Shown here piece by piece: positions 1-6,024 of a stretch of DNA of 9,562 bases. Origin of the DNA: Dehalococcoidales bacterium (GTDB lineage: Bacteria; Chloroflexota; Dehalococcoidia; Dehalococcoidales; UBA3254); the NCBI GenBank assembly GCA_028718465.1, contig JAQULX010000080.1, positions 1 through 9,562 of the forward strand. The letters run 5' to 3'. Both the position numbers and the translations under genes were made by a program. The notes beneath the pieces were generated by a model that saw only the letters and a list, made by a program, of their open reading frames with translations, was not told where the DNA came from and did not search any database. Each line of letters begins with the position of its first letter. The stretch's first letter is position 1.

Positions 1-62
1 CTGTCACTAATTTGCGGTAGAATGTTTAAAGGTCCTGTCTAAAAATCAGTGACGGGAAATCT

Positions 63-78
63 CCGGCTCTGTTGCCGG
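63..78. other. Small GC-rich hairpin upstream of the SDR gene
   Basis: CCGGC (63-67) and GCCGG (74-78) form a 5-bp stem with a 6-base loop. It is followed by TTGTT rather than a clean T run, so at best it is a weak terminator for a gene to the left of the window. A second short inverted repeat, GTCACT (3-8) with AGTGAC (48-53), lies outside it. I see no open frame or RNA gene in bases 1-176. Confidence 0.25.
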
Positions 79-105
79 TTGTTCCAGGAGCGAAAGCCTG
101 AACTC

Positions 106-134
106 TTTCTTTACATTTAACAGGACTGTATACT
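106..134 (+). promoter_or_regulatory. Weak candidate promoter for the SDR gene
   Basis: TATACT (129-134) matches the sigma-70 -10 consensus at five of six bases and lies about 43 bases before the SDR start codon. The hexamer at a 17-base spacing (TTTCTT, 106-111) is poor. A better -35-like hexamer, TTTACA (110-115), is only 13 bases from the -10, which is too close. The call rests mostly on the -10 box. Confidence 0.25.
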
Positions 135-176
135 GATGTCATAGTTCCATATTATTGAAAGGAGGGTTTAAATACA

Positions 177-1055
177 ATGGGAACGAGTCTAAAAGGCAAA
201 GCGGCGGTGGTGACCGGGGGCGGCAGCGCCGGCACCGGAGGCGCCATCTCTTCACTTTTAGCTGCTGAAGGGGCCAGCGTCGTTGTAGCCGATATCGCTC
301 GCGATTCCGACGGCAAAAGCATGGCTGATAAAAAGGTCGAGTCCATCAAGAAGTCCGGAGGAGTTGCTGTAGCCTGTAACGAAGATATTACCACTATGGC
401 AGGAGGAGAAAAGATCATCAATACTGCCATCAGCAACTTCGGCAAGATCGATATCCTGATTACTGTGGCAGGAAATTTCTGGCTGGTCCCGACTTCTGAA
501 ATGACCGAGCAGCAGTGGGATTCCATTATCGCGGTCCACATGAAAGGGAACTTTAGCTGCATCCGGGCGGCGCTTCCGCATATGATAAAGCAAAAATTCG
601 GCCGGATCATCACTTTCTCCTCTCGCGGCGCATTCGTTGGACCAGCCGCAGCCAATCTGGTTTATACCAATGTCGCCTACAATGCCGTTAAGGCCGGAAT
701 CCTGGGTTTAACGGCGGCGCTGGCTTCAGAACAAAAAGCAAACGGTATTACAGTCAATTCCATCCTGCCCAGCGCGGTTACTCCGCTCTTCCCGGCAGAT
801 AAAAAGCCTCTCGCAGACAATTTGCCGGTACCGGAGAAGACCGGGCCCGAATATGTGGCGCCAGTAATAGCCTATTTATGTACTGATGAAGCCCAGAAAA
901 TCACCGGGCAATTCATCTATACCGCCGGAGGAGATATCTGTATCTACGGCAGGCCTTTAGTAATGCCCGGCCCTCATATCTTTATTCACAAGGACGATAT
1001 GTGGACCATTGAAGAGCTGAAAAAAACTATTCCTGAGATGATGGGCTTAGGCTGA
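177..1055 (+). CDS. SDR-family NAD(P)-dependent oxidoreductase
   Basis: A 292-residue short-chain dehydrogenase/reductase, presumably cytosolic, that should interconvert a hydroxyl and a keto group using NAD(P). The Rossmann glycine motif is at residues 13-21 (TGGGSAGTG, one residue longer than the usual TGxxxGxG). Asp39 ends beta-2 (VVVADI), which favours NAD over NADP. TVAG (96-99) stands for NNAG, and the catalytic Tyr168-xxx-Lys172 pair is clear. The serine is Ser148 or Ser149, 19-20 residues before Tyr168 instead of the usual 13 or so, so the active-site loop is enlarged. His121 (VHMKG) sits where many SDRs have Asn, as in 17-beta-HSD4/MFE-2 hydroxyacyl-CoA dehydrogenases. A C-terminal tail of about 40 residues follows the fold. 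The start has AAAGGAGGG at 158-166, 10 bases upstream. A candidate terminator follows. Family assignment is firm; the substrate is unknown. Confidence 0.93.
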   Translation: MGTSLKGKAAVVTGGGSAGTGGAISSLLAAEGASVVVADIARDSDGKSMADKKVESIKKSGGVAVACNEDITTMAGGEKIINTAISNFGKIDILITVAGNFWLVPTSEMTEQQWDSIIAVHMKGNFSCIRAALPHMIKQKFGRIITFSSRGAFVGPAAANLVYTNVAYNAVKAGILGLTAALASEQKANGITVNSILPSAVTPLFPADKKPLADNLPVPEKTGPEYVAPVIAYLCTDEAQKITGQFIYTAGGDICIYGRPLVMPGPHIFIHKDDMWTIEELKKTIPEMMGLG

Positions 1056-1085
1056 TATCAGCCGTGAGGCACGGAGCAAAGGGGA

Positions 1086-1147
1086 GGAGGAACTGAGAAT
1101 ACTTTTTAAAACAACGGCATCGGATCCGGTTTCTCAGCCTCCCTTTT
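1086..1147 (+). terminator. Candidate terminator after the SDR gene
   Basis: GGAGG (1086-1090) and CTGAGAA (1093-1099) pair with TTCTCAG (1131-1137) and CCTCC (1138-1142), giving 5+7 bp interrupted by a 2-base bulge, followed by cTTTTg. The 31-base loop is long and contains the palindrome CGGATCCG. The position, 31 bases after the SDR stop, fits a terminator, but the large loop and short T run make it uncertain. It overlaps the stop codon of the minus-strand frame at 1134. Confidence 0.4.
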
Positions 1148-1385
1148 GTCCCTGCACCCTTAAACAAGGTGACTTCACCAGATGTACGGGAGTTATAGAG
1201 CCGGTATTCGGTAGTTCGTATATTCGTACAATAGATGGCTGGTAATTTTTAATATGCGGAATCATCTCGACATCAAAGTCATGATCAGGCATCCGGTCCG
1301 GAATCGTGAATCGTCCTATCGTAACCCGGGTATTCTTCTTGCGGCCGTCCGGACCCGTAATCTCTTTGGTCATCCACGGCATCAT
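1134..1385 (-). CDS. Unrecognised small protein, possibly a gene remnant
   Basis: This frame lies in the 430-base stretch (1056-1485) between two plus-strand genes. It encodes 83 residues from ATG at 1385, and stays open a further nine codons upstream to a stop. The product looks protein-like (charged N-terminal half, few Cys, motifs such as MTKEITGPDGRK and VEMIPHIKNY) rather than like a shadow frame, and no plus-strand gene competes with it. I do not recognise a family. No convincing Shine-Dalgarno precedes the ATG, and the frame has no signal peptide or membrane segment. It could be a real small gene, a truncated remnant, or chance. The rest of the stretch holds a candidate terminator (1086-1147) and a dyad (1389-1420). 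Confidence 0.3.
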   Translation of the reverse strand: MMPWMTKEITGPDGRKKNTRVTIGRFTIPDRMPDHDFDVEMIPHIKNYQPSIVRIYELPNTGSITPVHLVKSPCLRVQGQKGG

Positions 1386-1388
1386 GGC

Positions 1389-1420
1389 ACTGATATTATC
1401 AAGATAATCGAATAATCAGT
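1389..1420. repeat. 32-base interrupted dyad upstream of the hydrolase gene
   Basis: The outer arms ACTGAT (1389-1394) and ATCAGT (1415-1420) enclose the inner arms ATTATC (1395-1400) and GATAAT (1403-1408). The inner arms are separated only by AA, and the right side carries a 6-base insertion (1409-1414). The element ends 65 bases before the phosphotriesterase-family start codon, suiting an operator or cruciform. Its left half, ACTGATATTATC, recurs with one mismatch at 4149-4160. The symmetry is directly visible; the regulatory role is inferred. Confidence 0.4.
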
Positions 1421-1485
1421 CTCGGACCCTGCCGGCCTGGTTAGGGCAAGCATATCGGTGCTTTTCGAAAATAAGGAGAGTCAAA

Positions 1486-2547
1486 ATGATATCAAAAGGA
1501 CTATCAGGTAAAGTCCAAACAGTATTGGGATTAGTGGATGGGGGTTCCCTGGGAATAACCCTGGTGCATGAACATCTTTTGAATGATCACTCAGCTTACT
1601 TTAAAATTCCGGAATTGGAAATCGAGAAGAAACAGGCACTCCAACCAATCCAGCTTGAGAATCTCTATTTAATCAGATTAAATCCCTTTTGTAACAAAAA
1701 TAATCTCAAACATAATGATATCCCATTATCCGTTCATGAAGCCCTGATTTTTAAATCTTTTGGAGGCCGGACTATCGTTGAATGCACTACAGGTAGATTC
1801 ATTGGCCGTGATCCTCAAGGATTAGCCGATATCGCCCGGCAGACTGGCTTGAATATCATTATGGGGACCGGGTATTATATGGCCGAAACTCATCCTCCGG
1901 AATTAGCCGGTATGACGGACCAGCAAATTACAGACGGCCTCATACGAGATATCACCATCGGGGTGGATAATACCGGAATCAAAGCTGGATTTTTGGGGGA
2001 GATAGGCTGCAACACTCCACTGGCGGAAGCGGAACGCAGGGTGTTGCGCTGTTGCGCTGCGGCCCAGCGAGAAACCGGGGTCGCCATTTCTATTCATCCG
2101 GGCGCCAGCGACAAGGTGGGACTGGAAATTGTCCGGGTTCTCAAAGAGTCTGGAGCTGATCTCAGTCACGTTATTATCGGACATATGGACCTGTTCAATT
2201 ATAGTAATACTACCTGCCGCAAAATCATGGATGAAGGATGCAATATTGCCTTTGATAACCTCGGCCATGAAGGATTTTATCAGATTCCTCTGGTACCCCG
2301 TAATTTCGAAATGGCGGATATTAACACGGTCAGTAATATCGTTAAACTGGTCAAAAATGGCTATTTCAAGCAGATCTTGATATCTCATGACATCGGGACG
2401 AATGAAAGATTAACCAGCTACGGCGGAACGGGTTATGCTCATATACAGCGCGACGTTGTGCCGATAATGCGGGCCCGGGGCCTCGCAGAAGATCAGATAC
2501 ACACTTTGCTGGTGGATAATCCCCGAAGAATTCTGACACATTCTTAA
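1486..2547 (+). CDS. Phosphotriesterase-family metal-dependent hydrolase
   Basis: A 353-residue TIM-barrel amidohydrolase of the phosphotriesterase (PTE) family, full length for the family (about 320-360). Visible binuclear-metal ligands are His28 and His30 (TLVHEHL), bridging Glu172 (LGEIG), His204 (SIHPG), His233 (GHMD) and Asp302 (SHD). Glu172 replaces the carboxylated Lys of true organophosphate hydrolases, as in E. coli PHP and other PTE homologues, so a lactonase, esterase or amidase role is more likely than paraoxonase activity. The segment after HEHL (LENLYLIRLNPF) also fits the subfamily. There is no signal peptide, so it is probably cytosolic. The start is supported by AAGGAGAG just upstream. 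The gene stands alone, preceded by a dyad. Local composition near 1681-1740 is very AT-rich (17 G/C of 60), but the protein there still follows the family pattern. The substrate is unknown. Confidence 0.92.
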   Translation: MISKGLSGKVQTVLGLVDGGSLGITLVHEHLLNDHSAYFKIPELEIEKKQALQPIQLENLYLIRLNPFCNKNNLKHNDIPLSVHEALIFKSFGGRTIVECTTGRFIGRDPQGLADIARQTGLNIIMGTGYYMAETHPPELAGMTDQQITDGLIRDITIGVDNTGIKAGFLGEIGCNTPLAEAERRVLRCCAAAQRETGVAISIHPGASDKVGLEIVRVLKESGADLSHVIIGHMDLFNYSNTTCRKIMDEGCNIAFDNLGHEGFYQIPLVPRNFEMADINTVSNIVKLVKNGYFKQILISHDIGTNERLTSYGGTGYAHIQRDVVPIMRARGLAEDQIHTLLVDNPRRILTHS

Positions 2548-2644
2548 TATATAGCGCAAGAAGTGGTTGCTAAAAACAGGATGCCATACTGGAGGCCGAT
2601 TCTGGCAAGTGAAGCATCTCGCCATATCTTGTCACGAATCTGAA

Positions 2645-2672
2645 TGGACTCGCCATTTTGGCTAATTATAGT
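2645..2672 (+). promoter_or_regulatory. Candidate promoter for the MmgE/PrpD gene
   Basis: TGGACT (2645-2650) and TATAGT (2667-2672) are spaced by 16 bases and match the sigma-70 consensus at 4/6 and 5/6. Transcription would start near 2679, leaving a leader of about 30 bases with the ribosome binding site. This also argues against the longer frame starting at 2644, which would begin inside the promoter. The other bases of the 2548-2709 gap show no clear feature. Confidence 0.38.
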
Positions 2673-2709
2673 TTTCAAATGTAAAAACAGGATTATTAGG
2701 GAGGGCTCC

Positions 2710-4089
2710 ATGAATGAGACACGCGCTCTGGCTGAAGCGCTTGCAGCCATGAAATATTCGGATTTAAATGCAGAAGTCATCAAAAAGGCCAAGGAATTAA
2801 TCCTGGATAATCTGGGCTGCCAGATGGCCTTTGCCGTTTTACCCTGGAGCAGGATCATCTACCGGTATGTTCAAGAGAAGCACGGAGGAAAGGAGGCCAG
2901 CACCGTCACCTACTACGGACTGAAGACCATCGTGGAAGATGCCGCCTTTGCCAACGCCACCTTCGGACACGGCTTTGAGCTGGATGACGATGAATCTCAT
3001 ACCACATCCCATCCCGGGGTAGTCATCATCCCCGCAGCTCTGGCTATGGGAGAAGCACAAGGCATTAGCGGCAAAGAATTCCTCTTAGCGGTGATAGCCG
3101 GATATGATGCGATGCTGAGAGTGGGTATAGCATCGCGCACCATGGTAAACCGATCATTCCATACTACGGCCGTTCTGGGACCTTTCGGGGCAGCAGCGGC
3201 ATCCGGTAAAATACTGAGAATGAATCAAGTTTTGATGTTAAATGCATTAAGCATTGCCGCCAGTGAGGCAGGCGGAATCTCTGAGTATGCCGTATCCGGG
3301 GGTTCGGTGAAGCGCCTGCATGCCGGATTTGCCTCTCAATCGGGAGTGAAAGCCGCAATACTGGCCGGGCTGGGAATAACCGGCCCGGCGGCTCCAATCG
3401 AGGGGAAAAAGGGCATCTGCCAGGCGTTTGCCAATGAATACTATCCTGAAGAGATTACCCGGGATTTAGGTAAAGAGTACCGGATATTATGGACCGGTCA
3501 TAAACCCTACCCCTGCTGTCAGGCTCAGCACAGCACTATCGATGCTGTATCCGGGATAATGGCGGAACACCCGTTTCAGCCGGAGGAGGTTGCGGAGATC
3601 ATAGTCGAACAGATGCCGCGGGACGTCAGGGCTGTGGGAATTATCAAGAAGCCGGAAGACATTACTTCGGCTCAATTCAGCGGTAGTTTTGGAATCGCAC
3701 TCAGGATTATAAAAGGGAGCAATAGCTTTAGAGAATATAACCTGAAAAATATCCAGGACCCGGAGTTGCTGGAGTTTGCCCAAAAAGTAACCTATGTAAA
3801 TGATATTGAAATGGAGAAACTGCCTCCGGGATCGGCTCCGACAAATCTTACCCTGAAGCTTAAAAACGGTCAGGTTTACGCTAAACGAATTGATTATGCC
3901 AGAGGAATGCCCAGGAATCCACTGACACCACAGGAAATCGAGGCTAAGTTCCTTGATTTAGCCACGACCGTCATTCCCGAAAAGCAAGCACGTGAAATTA
4001 TCAAGGCAATTAACAACCTTGAAGATATGGACAACATTCAAAGCCTTATTAAACTGATGGCAGTAAGTAGCGATAAGTCCGGAAGATAG
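2710..4089 (+). CDS. MmgE/PrpD-family protein (2-methylcitrate dehydratase-like)
   Basis: A 459-residue member of the MmgE/PrpD superfamily, which includes 2-methylcitrate dehydratase, cis-aconitate decarboxylase and related lyases acting on carboxylic acids in the cytosol. The N-terminal all-helical domain carries DNLGC, then HGFELDDDESHTTSHPG at about residues 87-103, the family's Asp/His-rich active-site region. The smaller C-terminal domain begins near HKPYPCCQAQH (264-274), matching the usual KPYPCC...H motif. Length is normal (about 450-480). The frame extends upstream to an ATG at 2644, but ATG 2710 has GGGAGGG at an ideal distance and starts with the family-like NETRALAEALAAM. It follows the PTE-family gene by 162 bases and has its own candidate promoter and terminator. 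A precise reaction cannot be assigned: with an SDR and hydrolase nearby, a hydroxy-acid dehydratase or a decarboxylase is possible. Confidence 0.92.
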   Translation: MNETRALAEALAAMKYSDLNAEVIKKAKELILDNLGCQMAFAVLPWSRIIYRYVQEKHGGKEASTVTYYGLKTIVEDAAFANATFGHGFELDDDESHTTSHPGVVIIPAALAMGEAQGISGKEFLLAVIAGYDAMLRVGIASRTMVNRSFHTTAVLGPFGAAAASGKILRMNQVLMLNALSIAASEAGGISEYAVSGGSVKRLHAGFASQSGVKAAILAGLGITGPAAPIEGKKGICQAFANEYYPEEITRDLGKEYRILWTGHKPYPCCQAQHSTIDAVSGIMAEHPFQPEEVAEIIVEQMPRDVRAVGIIKKPEDITSAQFSGSFGIALRIIKGSNSFREYNLKNIQDPELLEFAQKVTYVNDIEMEKLPPGSAPTNLTLKLKNGQVYAKRIDYARGMPRNPLTPQEIEAKFLDLATTVIPEKQAREIIKAINNLEDMDNIQSLIKLMAVSSDKSGR

Positions 4090-4093
4090 TTCT

Positions 4094-4116
4094 CCGGAGA
4101 ATCCTGGCCGGTTTTT
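4094..4116 (+). terminator. Candidate intrinsic terminator after the MmgE/PrpD gene
   Basis: CCGGAG (4094-4099) pairs with CT...CCGG (4104-4111) across an AATC loop with a 2-base GG bulge, followed directly by TTTTT (4112-4116). It begins four bases after the stop codon. The left side lies within a perfect 12-base palindrome, TTCTCCGGAGAA (4090-4101), which offers competing pairings. The stem is short, so efficiency is uncertain. Confidence 0.45.
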
Positions 4117-4148
4117 AAAACTATCAAAGGAGAATAATCGCTCTGCCG

Positions 4149-4189
4149 ACTGATACTATCCCGGCTGCTCTGATACTATTGCCCGCTGC
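4149..4189. repeat. Imperfect tandem repeat with 20-base period
   Basis: CTGATACTAT occurs at 4150-4159 and 4170-4179, each followed by a similar C/G-rich segment (CCCGGCTGCT, then TGCCCGCTGC). The 20-base period is two DNA turns, placing both copies on the same face of the helix as paired operator half-sites often are. The first copy with its leading A, ACTGATACTATC, differs by one base from the dyad arm at 1389-1400. It lies about 110-150 bases upstream of the cupin gene. The repeat is visible; a binding role is inferred. Confidence 0.4.
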
Positions 4190-4199
4190 CTCGATGCTT

Positions 4200-4256
4200 A
4201 ATATGGCGGCAGGCGCCCGCTATGCGGTTAATCTCGATTGAAGTACCGCCCATATT
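4200..4256. repeat. Long-range inverted repeat in the cupin leader
   Basis: AATATGGCGG (4200-4209) pairs with CCGCCCATATT (4246-4256), with one extra C in the right arm. Inside the loop GCGGT (4224-4228) can pair instead with ACCGC (4245-4249), which overlaps the right arm, so the two pairings exclude each other. No T run or covered start site was found, so this is either a DNA-level operator or a leader RNA switch of unknown type. Confidence 0.35.
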
Positions 4257-4266
4257 GTGTTTAAAT
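4238..4266 (+). promoter_or_regulatory. Weak candidate promoter for the cupin operon
   Basis: TTGAAG (4238-4243) and TTAAAT (4261-4266) are separated by 17 bases, each matching consensus at four of six positions. Transcription would start near 4273, about 30 bases before the cupin ATG. If this is the promoter used, the inverted repeat at 4200-4256 is DNA overlapping the -35 region rather than part of the transcript. Confidence 0.33.
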
Positions 4267-4302
4267 ATTAGCCAGTAATGCTGTTTGAGAAGGGGGACGG
4301 GG

Positions 4303-4764
4303 ATGTCTGACACAAAGTATGGGAAGTACTTCCTGAGAGAGCCCTGGGGAAAACCTGTCCGGGCTAATATCGATCCCAACGCTCCGGTATACATCGGAAT
4401 CGGGCAGGGAGTTCCCGTGGCAGGGTGGGATGAGCCGATTTCACAGGTCCTGCGCCCTATTTACAGACCTTACACAATGATACCCAACCCGCACAAACAC
4501 AACTGTGCCGAAATACTCTACTTTATTGGCGGCAATCCGATGAACTTTAAAGATTTTGAGGCCGAAGCCAGGCTGGTTATGGGTGAAGGGGAAGACGCTG
4601 AAACATATATCATCAATACTACCACCTGGGTATACATCCCCAGGGACCTGCCGCACTGCCCTCTGGAATTTACCAGGGTAGACCGGCCGATTATGTTCGG
4701 CCATGTCATGTTTGCTCCCACTTTTGAATCAACCTTTTCGCCGGGCAAAGGCTTATCATCTTAG
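4303..4764 (+). CDS. Cupin-domain protein
   Basis: A 153-residue single-domain cupin. Cupin motif 1 is HKHNCAEILYFIGG, with His64, His66 and Glu70 as likely metal ligands. Motif 2 is VYIPRDLPHCPLEF, with Pro113 and His118 completing the 3-His-1-Glu site. The N-terminal 45 or so residues precede the barrel and contain a Gly-rich stretch (YIGIGQGVPVAG). No signal peptide or membrane segment is seen. The frame is open back to a TTG at 4285, but ATG 4303 has AAGGGGG six bases upstream and is the better start. It is the first gene of a tight operon: 11 bases separate it from the next gene, which itself abuts the acetyltransferase. Cupins of this size may be dioxygenases, isomerases or sugar/acid-binding proteins; no reaction can be assigned. 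Confidence 0.82.
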   Translation: MSDTKYGKYFLREPWGKPVRANIDPNAPVYIGIGQGVPVAGWDEPISQVLRPIYRPYTMIPNPHKHNCAEILYFIGGNPMNFKDFEAEARLVMGEGEDAETYIINTTTWVYIPRDLPHCPLEFTRVDRPIMFGHVMFAPTFESTFSPGKGLSS

Positions 4765-4775
4765 TAAGAGGGAAA

Positions 4776-5171
4776 ATGGACTTTTCGGATAACTATATCA
4801 ATATGAGCGACAAGGCCAAAGAACTCCAGGTTGCACACTCTGTTTATGAGGCTGGAGATTATTATTTCGAAGGACGCGATGCCGTTACCAGTGAGCCCAG
4901 ATTCTCCATCACTCCTGATAGCGATCACGGGAAAGACCGGACGCTTGCCAATATGAAAACCTGGCTTCCGAGGCAGGACCAGCTTCTCCAGATGGTTGGA
5001 GACTATATCGAACAGTGTAATTTAATGCATCGGAATTTAATGCGAGAGCTTCTTTTGCCAAACCCGGCAATCAGCTCGATGGAACAACTCTGCCTGACTA
5101 TCATAATGAAAGAAAAATACTCCAAAAGATGGAATGGAATTGATTGGGTCAAACCAAAACCAACGGCGTAA
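4776..5171 (+). CDS. Small protein with a phage-type WLPRQDQL / MEQL...WNG signature
   Basis: A 131-residue protein of unknown function. What can be seen: KAKELQ near the N-terminus, AGDYYFEGRD, TWLPRQDQLLQMV in the middle, and SMEQLCLTIIMKEKYSKRW with NGIDWV near the C-terminal end. From memory, this order (KAKEIQ, GDYY, WLPRQDQLQEM, MEQLWLAFVMKE...WNGEEWV) is typical of small uncharacterised proteins in phages and prophages of Firmicutes and related bacteria; I could not check this by search. There is no membrane segment, signal peptide or cysteine cluster. ATG 4776 has GAGGG only three bases upstream, slightly close; ATG 4803 has no ribosome site, so the first is preferred. The gene sits 11 bases after the cupin, and its stop codon immediately precedes the acetyltransferase ATG. 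Coding status is well supported by this spacing; function is not assignable. Confidence 0.72.
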   Translation: MDFSDNYINMSDKAKELQVAHSVYEAGDYYFEGRDAVTSEPRFSITPDSDHGKDRTLANMKTWLPRQDQLLQMVGDYIEQCNLMHRNLMRELLLPNPAISSMEQLCLTIIMKEKYSKRWNGIDWVKPKPTA

Positions 5172-5996
5172 ATGCAAGAAATAACTCAAGGTCCCGAAAT
5201 CGTCACCCTGAGCAGAATGACTCAGGATTTACAGCGCCTGGGCTTAGGTCCGGGGCAGGTCGTCATGCTGCATGCTTCGGTGAAAGCCGTAGGCTGGGTA
5301 GTGGGCGGGCCGGACACAGTGCTGCAAGCTCTTCTCGACCTTCTGACCGGCACAGGCACTTTGATGATGGTGGTGAGCTGGGAAGATAGTCCCTACGAGT
5401 TGTCGAGTTGGCCTCAGGAAAAACAGGATGCTTACCTGAAGGAATGCCCTCCTTTCAACCCTGCGACATCACGGGCTAACCGGCAGTTCAGCATTCTAAC
5501 CGAATATCTCAGGACCCGCCCGGGCGCCTGCCGGAGCGGACATCCTGACGGGTCTTTTGCCGCTATCGGCAGTCTGGCCCGGTGGCTTACTCAAGACCAT
5601 CCTCTTTATTATGGATATGGGCCGGGTTCGCCTCTGGCAAAGCTCTGCGAGGCCGGCGGTAAGGTCCTTATGCTGGGCGCTCCCCTGGACTCTATTACTC
5701 TGCTCCATTACGCCGAACATCTTGCCGATGTTCCGGATAAAAGAATCGTGCATTACAGGATGCCGGTCCTGCGCGGCGACCAGCGAGTGTGGACTGATAT
5801 CGAAGAGTATGATACCAACACTGGTATTGTTGACTGGCAGGGAGAAGATTACTTTGCCTTAATCGGGCGGGATTACCTTGCCTCCGGTAAAGGTGCCTCC
5901 GGAAGAGTTGGAACTGCCCAATCTTATCTGTTTGATGCTGTCGATCTGGTCAGGTTCGGTAAGGACTGGATGGAAAAGAAATTCAGGCCAGGATAA
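5172..5996 (+). CDS. AAC(3)-family N-acetyltransferase
   Basis: A 274-residue member of the aminoglycoside N(3)-acetyltransferase (Antibiotic_NAT) family, which transfers an acetyl group from acetyl-CoA to an amine in the cytosol. Family hallmarks are visible in order: VMLHASVKAVGWVVGG (31-46), RSGHPDGSFAAIG (about 121-133, His124), GPGSPLAKL, then VLMLGAP and TLLHYAE (His179, Glu182), the last carrying the conserved catalytic-type His. Length is normal for the family (about 260-290). The ATG begins on the base after the previous gene's TAA, with no ribosome binding site of its own, so translation is probably coupled. Membership does not prove drug resistance: many chromosomal homologues act on other amines or natural-product precursors, and no aminoglycoside-resistance cassette surrounds it. 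The family call is firm, the substrate open. Confidence 0.9.
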   Translation: MQEITQGPEIVTLSRMTQDLQRLGLGPGQVVMLHASVKAVGWVVGGPDTVLQALLDLLTGTGTLMMVVSWEDSPYELSSWPQEKQDAYLKECPPFNPATSRANRQFSILTEYLRTRPGACRSGHPDGSFAAIGSLARWLTQDHPLYYGYGPGSPLAKLCEAGGKVLMLGAPLDSITLLHYAEHLADVPDKRIVHYRMPVLRGDQRVWTDIEEYDTNTGIVDWQGEDYFALIGRDYLASGKGASGRVGTAQSYLFDAVDLVRFGKDWMEKKFRPG

Positions 5997-6024
5997 GAAT
6001 TCCCGGACTTGCTCTTCCTTATCT

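Noticed and set aside
1..100. Insertion-sequence end suggested by short inverted repeats (GTCACT/AGTGAC)
   Set aside because: Arms of six bases, no transposase fragment and no target duplication seen.
2572..2695. Repeat AAAAACAGGAT seen twice in the 2548-2709 gap
   Set aside because: Only about 11 bases, A-rich, with no further flanking similarity; chance is sufficient.
2644..2709. Upstream ATG 2644 as the MmgE/PrpD start
   Set aside because: The extra 22 residues do not resemble the family N-terminus, the ATG lacks a ribosome site and overlaps a candidate promoter; ATG 2710 has a strong site.
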